From Desarmillaria ectypa (taxonomy: Eukaryota; Basidiomycota; Agaricomycetes; Agaricales; Physalacriaceae), in contig JAUDYN010000004.1 in assembly GCA_030407005.1 (NCBI GenBank), positions 1,240,001 through 1,304,000 on the forward strand: 64,000 bases of DNA, written 5' to 3'. The position numbers were made by a program, and so were the translations under genes. Positions within the stretch are counted from its first letter, which is position 1. Every line of letters begins with the position of its first letter. This document shows, in pieces, positions 33,309 through 45,129 of this stretch. Under the pieces are notes generated by a model, which made no database searches, had not been told where the DNA came from, and saw nothing but the letters and a program-made list of their open reading frames with translations.

Positions 33309-35034
33309 ATGGCCTCTTCTTCGAACCCTAACTTCAAGCAGCTCCGTGTTGCAGTTGTTGGCGGCGGTTTAGGCGGTCTTTCCGCTGCTGTTGCGCTCCG
33401 CCGCGCCGGTCACTTGGGTAAGTATTTACGTGTCTTGGGAAGGTGTTTCGTCTCATATCAAGGGGTAGTTGACATTTATGAGCGGCGCGACTTCAACGTT
33501 GAAGTCGGAGCTTCCATCTCCTGCGCCGCTAATGGTACCCAATGGCTACGAGAATGGGATGTCGATATTGCTGACATGAAGCCTGTCATTCTAGTAAATA
33601 AGCCTCTCACGACCGTCGCTGTGAGAGTTATCGTCCAATTTCAGATGAAACTCGTCATGCGTGACTGGGATACCGGTAGGATCCTCAATCAGTACAACCT
33701 CGACAACTACGAGAAAGAATGGGGCAACGTCTATAACATGTTTCATCGTCAGGACATGCACGCCACCCTCCTCAAGACCGCCACTTCCCCCGAAGGAAAG
33801 GGCACTCCTTCCACCTTGGCCATCGACCACATGTGAGTATTCTTTTGTAGGTCAGCTTTCAAAATGCTAAAATATCCATAATTTACGTAGTTGCCAGTCC
33901 GTTGATCCAGAGAAGGGTATTGTTACCTTCACCAATAACCGAACTATCTCTGCAGACCTTATTATTGGAGCCGATGGTATTAGGGTATGTCCAACTGATC
34001 TTCCCCTATCGACGCTTATCCTTCCAATGAAAGTCGGTTGTGCGCGGACAAATTGGCATCGTTCCTCAAATGAAATCTGGTCATCAAACATGCTATCGCT
34101 GCAACGTTTTAACGTCTGAGGTTAAGAAGTTGGGATTGGTCGATTACTCGTACGAGCCCGCCATGTAAGCCGACCTTCCAGTATCTGCGGTAGCACAGCC
34201 TTATTTTATTGCGCCTGTAGCCACTATTGGGGCGGGATGGAGGGCAAAAATGGACGTTCTAAGTTCTACAAGATTGTCATGTCGCCGTGTTCCGGCTATG
34301 AAATCATCTCATTTTATTGTGGGAACTCCAAAAATATTCCAAGTCGTTCTTTACTAACGATACCCCCAGGTTTCATGCCCACTGAAATGACAAAGCATCA
34401 CGAAGAAGGATTCGTCTTTGAAGAAGCTCCTATTGAAGACATCCTCATCGGACGATACGACGAGCTGGATCCTGACTGCATTGCCCTTCTCAAGCACTCG
34501 GTTGATCGGATGCCTTGGCGACTGTACAAGCACGAGCCCTACCCTGTGCGTTCTCATTCTGCTGCTCTACCGTCCCCCGCCCACTCGCCGTCAGCAGTAC
34601 TGGTATCAGCACCGTGCTTGCGTTCTCGGTGACGCCGCCCACCCCATGATGCCTCACCAGTCTCAAGGTGCCTGTATGGCTATAGAGGATGCTGCCGCCC
34701 TGGGCATTATTTTCTCTGACAAGTACGACTTCACCAATGACATCGAGGCTGGTCTGGCTATGTACCAGATTATCCGCAAGCCTCGTGGCACCCGTGTCCA
34801 GGAAGCGTCATGGCGAGCGACTTTGAACATTAACGAGCGCATCGGATTTACTAGTCTAACTGCCCCAGAAGCACAGCTGGCAGCTGCCGTGGATAAGCTG
34901 ACCGGTGAACTTCAGTTCTTTTTCAATGAGTGTTACTGATTGTCCTTAAAACAGTCAACGAGATGAACAGCTACAAGATGCATGATCACGTCGCGGCGGA
35001 AGTGGCTAAATTATCCGCACCTACTCAAGTTTAA
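33309..35034 (+). CDS. FAD-dependent monooxygenase, salicylate-hydroxylase-like
   Basis: Class A flavoprotein monooxygenase hydroxylating aromatic or related rings with NAD(P)H and O2. About nine exons join in phase. The FAD dinucleotide motif RVAVVGGGLGGLSAAVALRR opens the protein. VDIYERRDFNVEVGASISC, RDWDTG and LIIGADGIRSVVRGQIGI (the GADG..S..R motif) follow, and CVLGDAAHPMMPHQSQGACM is the second FAD motif (GDAAHPxxPxxxQG). Smaller landmarks are IHYWGGMEG and EAPIEDIL. A 51-nt intron at 33595-33645 has no stop and keeps frame, so intron retention would give a longer open frame. The C-terminus is HVAAEVAKLSAPTQV. It ends 76 bp from the convergent regulator gene. The substrate is unknown. 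Confidence 0.92.
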
Positions 35035-35110
35035 CGGATCCAGTTTTAGTATTATTTACATTAGATAACGCATGGCACTGTATATATATAATATACCGAG
35101 GATACTACTA

Positions 35111-38100
35111 TTATGTGTTGTCCTTTGAGGGTATACCACTATAAAATCCTGGACTCGATCCCCCACTAAAAGGCCAGTCCTGCTGCCCATGAAAAGCCTG
35201 CCATAGCACTTGTGCGTTTTCCTCAAACATTTGAGCGCTTGGTTGCGTCGAAGGTTTTATTACATTCCCCACTAAAGCAAGAAGATCATCTCCGATAAAA
35301 TCGTTGGAGAAAGGAAGCCCATCAACTTGTTGTCCAGCATATATCGCATTGATGTCTAGGGATAGTTGTGGCGGCGTTGGGTTGGCAGGAGGGTAGGTAT
35401 GTGGTTGAGGTGGTGGACCCATTTGATGAGTAGGCGATTGAGATATTCGCGGATGGCCGGAAACGGGATTAAGTTGAGACGGATAGTAGGAATGTTGTCC
35501 AGGATAAGGGCTATTTGGTTCTACGACCGGTTCCATCGAAGTACGAAGATTGGATAGTCGCTGGTGTGATCGTCCTTCTGCCAGACTGGGATCCATCATT
35601 CCGAGGCTGCTAGAATGATGTGAATTGTTATTGAGATTCTGGTGTCCCTCAGAAACGTGGGAGGACGAAGCCATGCCATTCTCCCACGCGTTCCCGTTGA
35701 CACGATTTCGTTGCGGGGAAGCAACCTCGGCATCGGATCTCTTCCGTTTTCCCCGCGACGTTGACGCCGTTGAACTGGTGTGAAATGTGACCAGTCAATG
35801 ACTGCGCTATCAATGCATAGCAAGAGCAACTGACCTCAGCGGTTCGGGTCGTTCCTGGTTCTTAGACGAATGTGATTGCACGTGTTGTTGTGCGGCTTGT
35901 AAATCCTCGATTGCAGACGAACCGCCATACAATCTCGTCTTTACCATTACCAACAGGTCGGATACGATTTCTCCGCAACGCTTAGACGCAGGCCATATTT
36001 CTTGCATTTTGTCGAGAATTTTGACACATTTCTCGGCATCATTGATGATGGCAGAAACAAGTTCTTGGTGATTCAGGTAATAAACGCAACGAAGAAGGGT
36101 TATACCACTCAGCTATACAGGTTTAGTGTTCAAGTTTGCACCGTTTGAATTTAGTTGCACATGCTTACTGTGATAAATTGGACCGCAAACGCCAAGTGGT
36201 GCGAAATCGGAAGCATCTGCCAAGATGGAATAAGTATAATGAGATAGCCGATCACCGACACTTGCCTCCTGCGTTATTTCACCTATCCTGATACCTGATA
36301 GAGCATTGTGATTGATGAGAGGTAACAAGCATATGGCGGGAACCTGACTCACAGGATCGTGCGGCGCTCATACAGTGACCCAATGAAGTTAAATCAGGCG
36401 ATGAAGAGGTTCCGTCAGGTATGAAAGGTCGATCTGGAGAGGAGATCAGTAAAGACGACGGAGTAAAGCAAAAGTCGTGATACGAACGCAGGTCTATGAC
36501 AGCGGAATAATACACAAAGAAGGTAATGAGGCATAGCGTTAGCATCTTGGGATTTTGCCGGTTGTTTGAGGCGAATCGAACGGATGGAGGTAAACGATTC
36601 AACCAATGCTCCAGTTCGGCATCAATAGCAGCAACTGTTTTTCGTGTTTGCTCGCTTAGAGGGTCATTAATTTGCAGAGAGTGCACGAAACGCATAACTT
36701 TGCCCGCTATGATATATATTTCAAGAAGCCTGGAATGAGGGGTTTAGCGGTGGCCTCTGATAGAATCGACCATCATACGTACGCAACAAAGCCTGTCATG
36801 AACGATTCTCCGGGCTTCGAGATATTAGCACCTTCGACAGACGCAAGGAGCTGATCATCATCAAGCGCAGCCGCTATCAGAAGGTTTAAAAGCCTGTATA
36901 TGGAGGAGTGTGATAACTGCTCACGCATTTCGACATTACAGTCATCATCATGGGCGCCGCTCGGTCTCCCCAGTGCGATAGAAAGGACGCGATCAATACC
37001 ATACACACACCACCACACTCGTCTGCGCATCTCCTTCTCAAAGGGAGGCAAAGACGATCGTCGTGATGAGCGCTATAATAATATGAGCCAGGCAGAGCAA
37101 GCACTCAATCTCGGAACGCACGTGGAGCCCCAGATCTTGCGCTCTGCGGACGGCTTGGCCGGCGTTGATCCAACTTTGGGCAAGAGCTATAAAGAGTGGG
37201 TGAGAGATACATGCTGTCGGTGTAAAATTCCTCACTATTCCAGTTTGCGTTACAGATAGCTAGAATGGCGACACATTGTACCCTGGATAAATCTGATAAG
37301 AATATTATTCGCAGAAAGGCTATAAACCTACAGTTCAATCTGAGATAAGCCGGCGCTGGTCCAAAAGAGAAGCTGAGCCCTCTCATAGTACCTAATGCGT
37401 GCAAAGATTATGGACTTGAATCGATCGACAGGTAATGGACATACTCCATACCGCCAAACCTCTGCATTTTGGAATCATTGCTTTTTTCCTCCTTCGAAAG
37501 ACATGCACCACAAGCAAATACTGCGAATAGAGAGGCTAGAAAAGCGGTGTCCTTAGATGGCTTGCCGGCCGACTTGGCCGACATAGTCTTATTGTAACGT
37601 TCCAGGAATACGTGTTGGTGAAGTATTGGAAAAATATGATGTATGCGCATAAAATAGAGGGATACAAGTTCGTCGGCTCGTTCAGGTGAAGGATAGACGA
37701 TATCTTCCGGGCGCGGTCTAGAATAGTCTAAATTTCATGGGCGCTGATTAGGCATAAAGTGTACTCACAAAGCCTCCTGCACTCTGAAGCGTCCAGAAGG
37801 ATCGAAAAAGGGAAGGGTAATATCTGCGCTTTTATTGGAGTTTTGAGAGTCCGGAGAAGCGTCGCTGGTAGAGTCCTGTAGTGTTGTTAATGCTTCAACG
37901 AGCATGAAGGTGGATGTGCCTCCCGTATACCTGAGCCGCTGAGCTTAAAACCTTGCAGTGTACAGAATTCGAAGTACTCACCGCAGATTTCCATAACTAT
38001 CTTTCGTGAGGTGGGAAAATCTGTCCGACCACTGCTCGGGGCCTTCGTTCTCTTCTTCATCCATGATCTCAGATGTGGCGGTAGGACTCAAAACGGAGCC

Positions 38101-38862
38101 ACTTGATGGATAACGAGAGAGATGCTGAATTGCCGCAGATGGGCGATACGGTACGCGAGGGTACGATGGCTCGGGTGTGGACTTGTGGGAGTTCCGTGGA
38201 GGCTGGGAAGGACCAGGATCACTGCTAGGAAAGCTAAAGCTGTTGTAGGTCAAATGTAGCTCAACTACGGGTGACAAAACGCACGGAAATTGCTGGGGAT
38301 TCTGCCGCATCCACGCCTCGAAGGCCTTCGTAATAGGTAACAACTTCTCCAGGCTCTCCTCCACCTTTGCTAGTCTTGAATCGACGGTGTTTGCCTGTCT
38401 ACGAAGAAAACGATGGTGAGGAAGGCAATGACAGTAATAGATTGCATTTCGTACTGCCGGGCGACCGCTGCATTGTCATTAATATCCTTGACTTAATATA
38501 TCTGTTAGGCCCCAACACAAGGAATGAAACGGAGGACATACAGCTGCATATCTTGCCTGAAGACACACAGTATGCGCAAGGCTCCTAGAATAGACGTCAG
38601 GACTGGATGGGTAACAGCGAAAGAGGCCAGACTCACCTGACCGTTGCATTTGACCTGGACGAACGATAGAGTCAGACGTCGACACCACCGGGATACCGCT
38701 GGGCAGGCGCACCTTCCGTTTCCTACAGACCTCACATGCCCGCCAAACTCGCGCCCTCACATTCAGTTTCCTGATCAACGTCGAGTAACGGGTGAATTTC
38801 TGTTCGCAATTCGTGGAATTTCCAATTGCCAACTCACCGCTCGCTATTTTGAGGACCGCCAT
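35111..38862 (-). CDS. Zn2Cys6 fungal transcription factor with MHR domain
   Basis: The DNA-binding zinc cluster is split over small exons near 38735-38540 and reads RACEVCRKRKVKCNGQEPCA then YCVSSGKIC: Cys spacing C-x2-C-x6-C-x5-C-x2-C-x6-C. A linker with KLLPITKAFEAWM, Ser/Pro-rich text (38300-37990) and the fungal_trans/middle-homology region follow: LYFMRIHHIFPILHQHVFLE, FASLFAVFACGACLS-like text, and WINAGQAVRRAQDLGLHV with RRRVWWCVYGIDRVLSIALG, the two most conserved MHR blocks. The C-terminus (35674-35111) is Asn/Gln/Pro-rich and disordered. There are many introns; the start at 38862 is tentative. It is flanked by the monooxygenase (tail-to-tail) and the dehydrogenase, so a cluster-specific regulator is plausible but unproven. 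Confidence 0.85.
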
Positions 38863-39074
38863 TGTTTTCGTTAGGGCCCTCAGTTTTTTCCGACATCCAG
38901 TGATACAAGAGAAAATGACGGGATACGGTCTACACGACGCCCAAGATAGGAATACTCAAGCAGCAGTGACCCTCGACGGTGACTGTGACTGCCGAATGTT
39001 ATTTGTCAGGTGAATACACTATATTCTCCACCACAAACGTCCTGAAAAACAAATTCAAGAAAATCCAGGTCGCG

Positions 39075-40479
39075 CTACACCTGCTGGTTCATAATAACCA
39101 CCTTCAAATCATCGCCCTTTCTCACCGCCTCTAGTGCTTCTTCGCTGCGCGACAGCGGGAATACCGCAGTAATCATCGGCTGTAGGTTGATCTTGCCGCT
39201 CACCATTAAATCTATAGCCGTCTTGAAGCATCCTGCTGTGTATCTCACGCTTCCGATGACATCTAACTCCTTTGCCACAATCTGGAAAGTCGGGAATGAA
39301 TTTATCGCTCGCCCAAGGCCGGCTTGCACATCTGCAACGACTGCTCAGCTTGATTATCTATAAAGAGAAGAGATACCCACATGTTCCCCCCGAGTGCACA
39401 AAGGTCACGCCCGCCTGCATACATGCCTCGGCGCCTGACGCCTCTACACTGATATCAACACCCCATGAATCCACCCCGGCTTCTTTCAATACAAATGCTT
39501 TAAATCCTTCCGCCCATTCAGAATAGTCCTGTCCTTGTGCTATCTTCGGTGACAGAACGGCATAGTCCGCCCACAGCTTCTTGGCGAAATCAATCCGTTT
39601 CTGGGATATGTCGAAAGCCAGGATTTTGGATACACCGTAGGCTCGGGCAGTAGCCATGACTAGGCAGCCGAGGGGCCCGCATCCGCTACACAAAAATCAG
39701 AGGCGGCGTCAGTCAGTTTGTCGTACACTCACAATACAGCGATGGTTTGACCTGCACCAAATTTAGCACGTTTCGCGAGCTGTACAGTGCGTCAGCGCTG
39801 ATAAGCTCAGTTGATCGCCACAAGTACCTGAATGGCGACAGCTAGTGGCTGAATACAACCTGCCTGCTCCCACGATATAGACGCTGGGATCTTGACAGCG
39901 AAGTCGGCATCGCATACATAGTATTGGCAAAGCGCTTTAGCGAAGGCATGGTTAGTGTTCTCTTTGATCACGAATAAACTCATACTCACTGCCTTGTGTA
40001 GGCGATAGGGAAGCTTGTCGGAAGTTTCTGCACACATTTGTTTTTCCCGTCTTACAGTTGTGGCACCTGTGTCCCCATCAGGTGTCCACGCAATTATCAC
40101 TGGTGCCGTGTTTTACTCACTTCCTGCAAAACATTGTCGGCTCGATGGCCACTCGGTCACCCACCGCGACCTCTGTCACGGCAGAACCAACTTCTACGAC
40201 GACACCCGCCGATTCATGGCCGAGGGTTAATGGCTCCTTGATCAAGTCCTTGCCCACACCACCGTGGCTGTAATTGTGGAACTTAGGAAATGGGAGAGGT
40301 TAGCGGACCCACGAAAAAAGCACCTCTATACTCAACCATACATCACTACCACAGATACCTGTCGCTTCAACTCTGATGAGTACGTCGTCCTTGCCGACTT
40401 CAGCAATGGGTGCGTCGCGTATCTCGACGGTGTTGGCCTTTATCAGCATACAAGCCTTGTTGGGCGTTTCTGGAGCCAT
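39075..40479 (-). CDS. Zinc-dependent sorbitol/xylitol-type dehydrogenase (MDR)
   Basis: NAD(P)-dependent medium-chain dehydrogenase oxidising a secondary alcohol or polyol. Start MAPETPNKACMLIKANTVEI at 40479. Catalytic zinc ligands are in GICGSD and GHESAGVVVEVG. The structural zinc loop is rebuilt across an intron as CRKCHNCKTGKTNVC (four Cys). CQYYVCDADFAVKIP, EQAGCIQPLAVAIQ and the Rossmann stretch VLGCGPLGCLVMATARAYG with FDISQKRIDFAKK are characteristic of sorbitol, xylitol or arabinitol dehydrogenases. The C-terminus is EALEAVRKGDDLKVVIMNQQ. There are about seven short introns. It lies co-directional behind the Zn2Cys6 regulator. The substrate polyol cannot be decided. Confidence 0.9.
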
Positions 40480-40865
40480 AACGAGATGGATGTGAGCAAA
40501 GGTGAGGGGATTATGTGATGTAGTCATTGACCAAGCCCTTCAGATTTTATTTTAGCGGAATTCACCTGGGGGTAGCCTCTTGCGGAAGGAAGGACCTCTC
40601 CCGTTAGGTCGGGAAACACCGCGGCACTCTTCCACGGAACAGATAAGATTAGATCGCATCGTCGGGCGCATTGTTCTTCCTCCCATGCGAACACCGTTCG
40701 CTGAAATGGAAGATTACGCTTACTCCGTTTGCGGATGACGACATAATATGCAGCTCCGGAACGCGGGAGAACGCACGAGAATAAGTTCGCGTCAATGTCC
40801 CCGCGCAGCCACGTTCTGGCTGTTCCGGCTACGATCAGTGTTGCGCAGTTGTCGTTGCAAATCTA

Positions 40866-40874
40866 GTATATAAA
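40866..40874 (+). promoter_or_regulatory. TATA box of the Gly/Met/His-rich gene
   Basis: TATATAAAAG lies about 90 bp before the ATG at 40958, a spacing expected for a TATA box plus a short leader. A clear TATA suggests a strong or inducible promoter. Confidence 0.55.
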
Positions 40875-40957
40875 AGAGGTGCGGGCTGTCGGACTCGAGG
40901 CAAAAACTTCCTCTTAACGACTGACACAAACTCGTTATTCGTTTGAATATAATCTCT

Positions 40958-41182
40958 ATGGGCGGTTGCCTTAGCGGAAATTTCGCTGGACATCACGGTG
41001 GATATGAAATGGCCGGCGGAGGAATGGGTGGCCCAGGCGGCATGGGAAGGATCATGGGAGGCTTTATGGGAGGCCATCATGGGCATCATGGTGGCGGATT
41101 TGGTATGGGAGGTCCTGGAGGCAGTATGGGCGGACCCGGAGGCAACTTCAGTGGCCCCGGGAGACCAGGTGGTAGATGGTAA
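40958..41182 (+). CDS. Small Gly/Met/His-rich protein with acylation-type N-terminus
   Basis: Single-exon frame of 74 residues, about half glycine, with clusters HHGG, GGHHGHHGGG and repeated GGMGGPGG units. It begins MGGCLSG: Gly2 with Ser6 fits the N-myristoylation rule, and Cys4 is a possible palmitoylation site, so the protein may sit on a membrane although it has no signal peptide or helix. The His/Met clusters could bind metal such as copper, but that is speculation. No family recognised. Support for being real: ATG context after a TATA box, codon-consistent repeats and a clean stop. Confidence 0.6.
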   Translation: MGGCLSGNFAGHHGGYEMAGGGMGGPGGMGRIMGGFMGGHHGHHGGGFGMGGPGGSMGGPGGNFSGPGRPGGRW

Positions 41183-41599
41183 ATGGTGCGAACTGATTAA
41201 TTCTATCACTTTATTTCCCATCTCTAACAACATTCGGCAGGCGCATGCCAGGCGTGATAGCCAATATACCATACAGGATTCATCCGTCATTAATGATATC
41301 CAGTGGTTGCAATCCTCGACGTTTTTGTCGAATACTGGACTTGGTACTGTATCTATACCACGACTGTAGCTCTATGAATCATATTGCGAACCTTCGTATT
41401 TCGTATACAGTTATCTTTGATACCTGAAAGCTGCTTAGAAACGAACCAGACCAAACGGTCATACAACTTTTGCCCCTTGGGCGATAGAACTTGTATTAGA
41501 AAGAAGAAAATTCTCAAGTAATCGCCCGCGTATATACAAATACTACGTTAGCCTTACTTCCACGGTGAAGTCATATGCCTGTTCATATTCATGTGAATC

Positions 41600-42226
41600 C
41601 TACGCGGTGGCGCTCTGAAAAACGCCTCCATCTTCTGATGGTTTAGGGCTCCCGGTCCCCACTGCTTGCATCTCCGCGATTCTGGCCTCCCGCGCTTCCT
41701 GTGTCAGAGTAAATAAGGACTGTTTCAATAGGTGAGATGTCTGGAAGATACATTATGTGTCTTCTGAGCATTGATGGCTCCTTCCACCTGAGCCTTCTTC
41801 GTCTCGAGTTCTTGGTGTAGTTTAGCATCGTGATTCTGCTTCATCTGTTTACACCTCCGTCAACATAAGCATCAGCAACAATTTAACATGTGTGCAAACC
41901 TTTAAATCTTTCTGCGCATCCTCAGACTTGGCAGCTGAAATGTTGTGCTCATGTGTCGCCTTGTTGAGTGCCTTGACAGCTGAGAGTTCTTCTTTTTCGC
42001 GTTTTGCGAGGGTTTTCCCAGCTTTATCTAGCCCCTGATAGAGCAATGACTACACATTACGAGACAAGAGGCATATACGCACCTTATCGGCCTTCTTGAC
42101 TCCCTTTTCCGCACTCGCCAAATCCTTCAATGAATGTTTAACGGTCGAATCTTCTAACTTGCTCTCTTTCTGGATTTGTTTCTCGAGTTTATGGAGAGCG
42201 GCGTCTGAAGTAGGAAGAGCAGCCAT
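41600..42226 (-). CDS. Small coiled-coil protein, Ncp1-like
   Basis: Exons 42226-42083, 42034-41900, 41844-41752 and 41698-41600 close in phase to 156 residues. It is almost entirely charged helix: LHKLEKQIQKESKLEDSTVK, GLDKAGKTLAKREKEELSAV, KALNKATHEHNISAAKSEDA, KLHQELETKKAQVEGAINAQ, then a short Ser/Pro tail. Length, lysine/glutamate heptads and the KALNKATHxH block resemble small fungal proteins annotated as DNA-binding Ncp1; I recall this from memory and the function is not established. No membrane segment or signal. Confidence 0.75.
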
Positions 42227-42464
42227 TGTGTTTACGTTGGTGGTTTGAATGAAGGATGCTAAAAAGTGGGGCGCTGGAACGGTAACGGCGGGAATGACGT
42301 AACTGTGAGCTACATCGAAGATCCTCCTAAATTTGGCACCAACTCGATCACGTTTTGTTCGCCGTTTGAACGCATTTCACGCCAAGATCTGGTGAGAACA
42401 TTGGACGTCCGTCCTTCGCATCACGAGAGTCAATGAATGAAAAGATATTTGTACACACATATCT

Positions 42465-43117
42465 TTGAATCTGTCCTGCCCAATTCAACGGCCCGCCCCT
42501 AGTCCGATGGAGTTCATTTACCAGTTAGAGGGACGATTCTGTGCGTCACGTCTTCACTACTTGAAGTCTTCTGTTTCTTCCTTCCACATGAACCTGGCCA
42601 GCATGATAAGGGACGCTCAATGTCTTCAGTCGGATGTCGCGTCGCAATACGAAACTCCAAGATGTTCGGTTGAAGACGTGGTGGTTCCAAAGCCAAGTCG
42701 CGACTGCAATTTCTTGCTGTGAGAGTCAGGCACCATTGCTCGTATACAGCAACTATTGATAGAGCCAACGCACCTTTGTGCATGCGAATGAGCAAACACA
42801 ACGAAATTGAACCCAAAACACTTGTACAATGCCCATTCCTGATATGGCATTTCAGGATTGAGATCCACGGCATAATTGAATGTGAGCACATTGAGAACAC
42901 CCCATAAGCAGGAACGGAGCCCAAAAGTACCTAGTTCCGTCATAATGTAGAATATTACGGTAGTGATGATGAATTGTCAAAACATTGGATTTTGTCAGAG
43001 GTCACGGAAAACACTTCAATCAAAAGCCTGCTTCCTCTGGCTGTCCCTGGCTCCACCACGACCGGGGCGGTCTAGTTCAAGCACGTGGGCATCTAGTGAT
43101 GGTTGCGGATTATCCAT
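42465..43117 (-). CDS. Candidate hypothetical gene
   Basis: 43117 starts MDNPQPSLDAHVLELDRPGR in a good codon run, apparently followed by an intron. 42943-42626 reads TFGLRSCLWGVLNVLTFNYA, YQEWALYKCFGFNFVVFAHS and more, with two mildly hydrophobic stretches. I could not fix the junctions and know no family. It may be a small membrane protein or a remnant. Confidence 0.3.
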
Positions 43118-45129
43118 AGGAGATATCACCGCTCCGTCGTGTACAGAGAATGGAACTGTACCTCAAGTGCGTGTACGTGCCTGTTCACAGCTTCTAATAT
43201 TGATAGCGACCCCACCGGGGCTTATGACCACCGCCTATACAAAATCACAGCTGAATAATTTCATATTAAGATAAGAGGAAACGACTTGCCTCAAGAAGAT
43301 TATCGATAGGAAGTCCGTGGGTAGGACTGAGTCAACCGTAACCGGTTATTAAGACCGGACTGACATTCATATCGTAATGATATATCATACTTACGCCATA
43401 GAATAAATAGAGCTAAGCCAAGTTAATTTCGATACGCTCCTAGAACTCTGAGTCGGATACATGTCTGATTGAATGTGCAACCGACTATCGCAAAAACACG
43501 AGGGTCGAGGGTCCATTGAAGGAGCGCCACCCCCGGGTCTCCACGTACACGCCGCCATTCAGATATCGTGAGAGGTCAAACACGGATCATTAGGCGGCCA
43601 TCCGTCGAAGAGGCACCAGAAGGACTGCCGTCATCTCTGCAGTTACGAAGTTGCTCGTCCTTCCTCTCGGATATTGTCCATTATTTATGACTTCAAGAAA
43701 TGTAGTCCTGATCTGCTGGCTCAGACTCTCTAAACATCCCCTTCCCTCTCACTGAACTTCCGGATGCCTCATTGCGACATAATTCATATTTCGTTCACCC
43801 CAATCTCAGTGATCTATGGATTCTTTCGACACTAGCTGGTAAAATTCAAGGGAGACATTGTCACCTAAAGACCTGGATCACCGGCAAAATATCTCCTGAT
43901 CAGTAATCATCTCTGAGCCGAGGCTAAAACCACGTCTTCTTCAGGGGTGCTGAAGAGCCGTATTGGCATTGGCTATGCAAAGGAGACCGGTATTGACTTA
44001 TGTGATGGTACAAGTCGTTCGACAGGCGCAAAATGCCGACCTAATGCCGGAACGGCAATTGCCGTAGCTCCTCTTCCTGTTAATGTTCATCTATAGGTCG
44101 AATTCCGGTCGGTCCTTCGTATCGAAACTTTAATTGGAATCAGGTCAGACACCGTATCATTGTTCTCGGTGCCGGTGTAGTAGACTAAGGCGAAGTCATA
44201 TATGTCTTCCACGGGAAGAAATAGCATTCTTTGAGCTGATTTTTGCTCTAAAACCTTCAAGTTCTTGCTTTGATGCAATTTTGCTTGGGAAAGAACTGCC
44301 GTGCATTCCATCTTTGCCCCAATGCTACTCCTAGCACGAACAAGCATCACGTAAACACCCTAGGCGCGAGTCTAACGGTCTCCGATGGTCTTCGTCATAT
44401 GGTCCAGGCCTGCTGGATCCTACTTGTTTAACTTCAACTCTACTGGCGCATGTTACTCACCTACACGATATTCTCTTGGCATCTGCTGTAACAGGCACTG
44501 TGATTCTGTTACCGTTTCCGCAAATAGGACCTCCACGCTAAACTCGGGTACCTGCCTCGATGATCTGCCAGCAATTGCGGGGTCCTCTTCATCTCCACAC
44601 CTCTTCACTGTTGTTCGGAGAACGTGGATGTAACTGCGTCTCACACGGCGTACGCTATCCTCAAGGCGGTTGCGAATCGTGAACCTACAGCGGATCAGCC
44701 TCTTCATTTCCGAACGTTCTCGCGGTCGGGTGACCAGGATCTTATATATGGCCCAGCCTACCACTTCACATTCCGAAAATATATCTTCTGGTGCTTTAAG
44801 GCTACGAATCATGATGCGTAATCATCATTACTTTGGTCTACGAGCCAGAGCGAAAAACTAAAGGCTCTTAATATTGGCCAAAGTTGTGGGGCCTTGACGG
44901 GCGCTCTCTTTTAATGCCTTAAGCGATAATTTGGCACCTGAGTGGCTTTGTTCCATCATGCATCAAGCTTTGGCCCTTACCGGACCAATAACTCTAAGCC
45001 AGTAAGTATTGTTCGAGGGATACAATCATAGTACCTCGAGGCTGACTACGGACACACCTCTCCTCATTGTTGCCTGTCTGCCACATACATGCACCCACAC
45101 AGACCCGCGTATATAAGCACGATGCAGTT
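43118..45129. other. Gene-poor stretch
   Basis: About 2 kb in which I see no supported gene on either strand. A 119-codon minus frame (44812-44453) lacks any recognisable motif. The right end holds the leader of the next gene. Confidence 0.45.

Noticed and set aside
33595..33645. Continuous open frame through VNKPLTTVAVRVIVQFQ in the monooxygenase, read as real protein
   Set aside because: The stretch has GT and CAG ends and interrupts the PVIL-MKLVMRDWD run expected in the family; it is most likely a stop-free intron.
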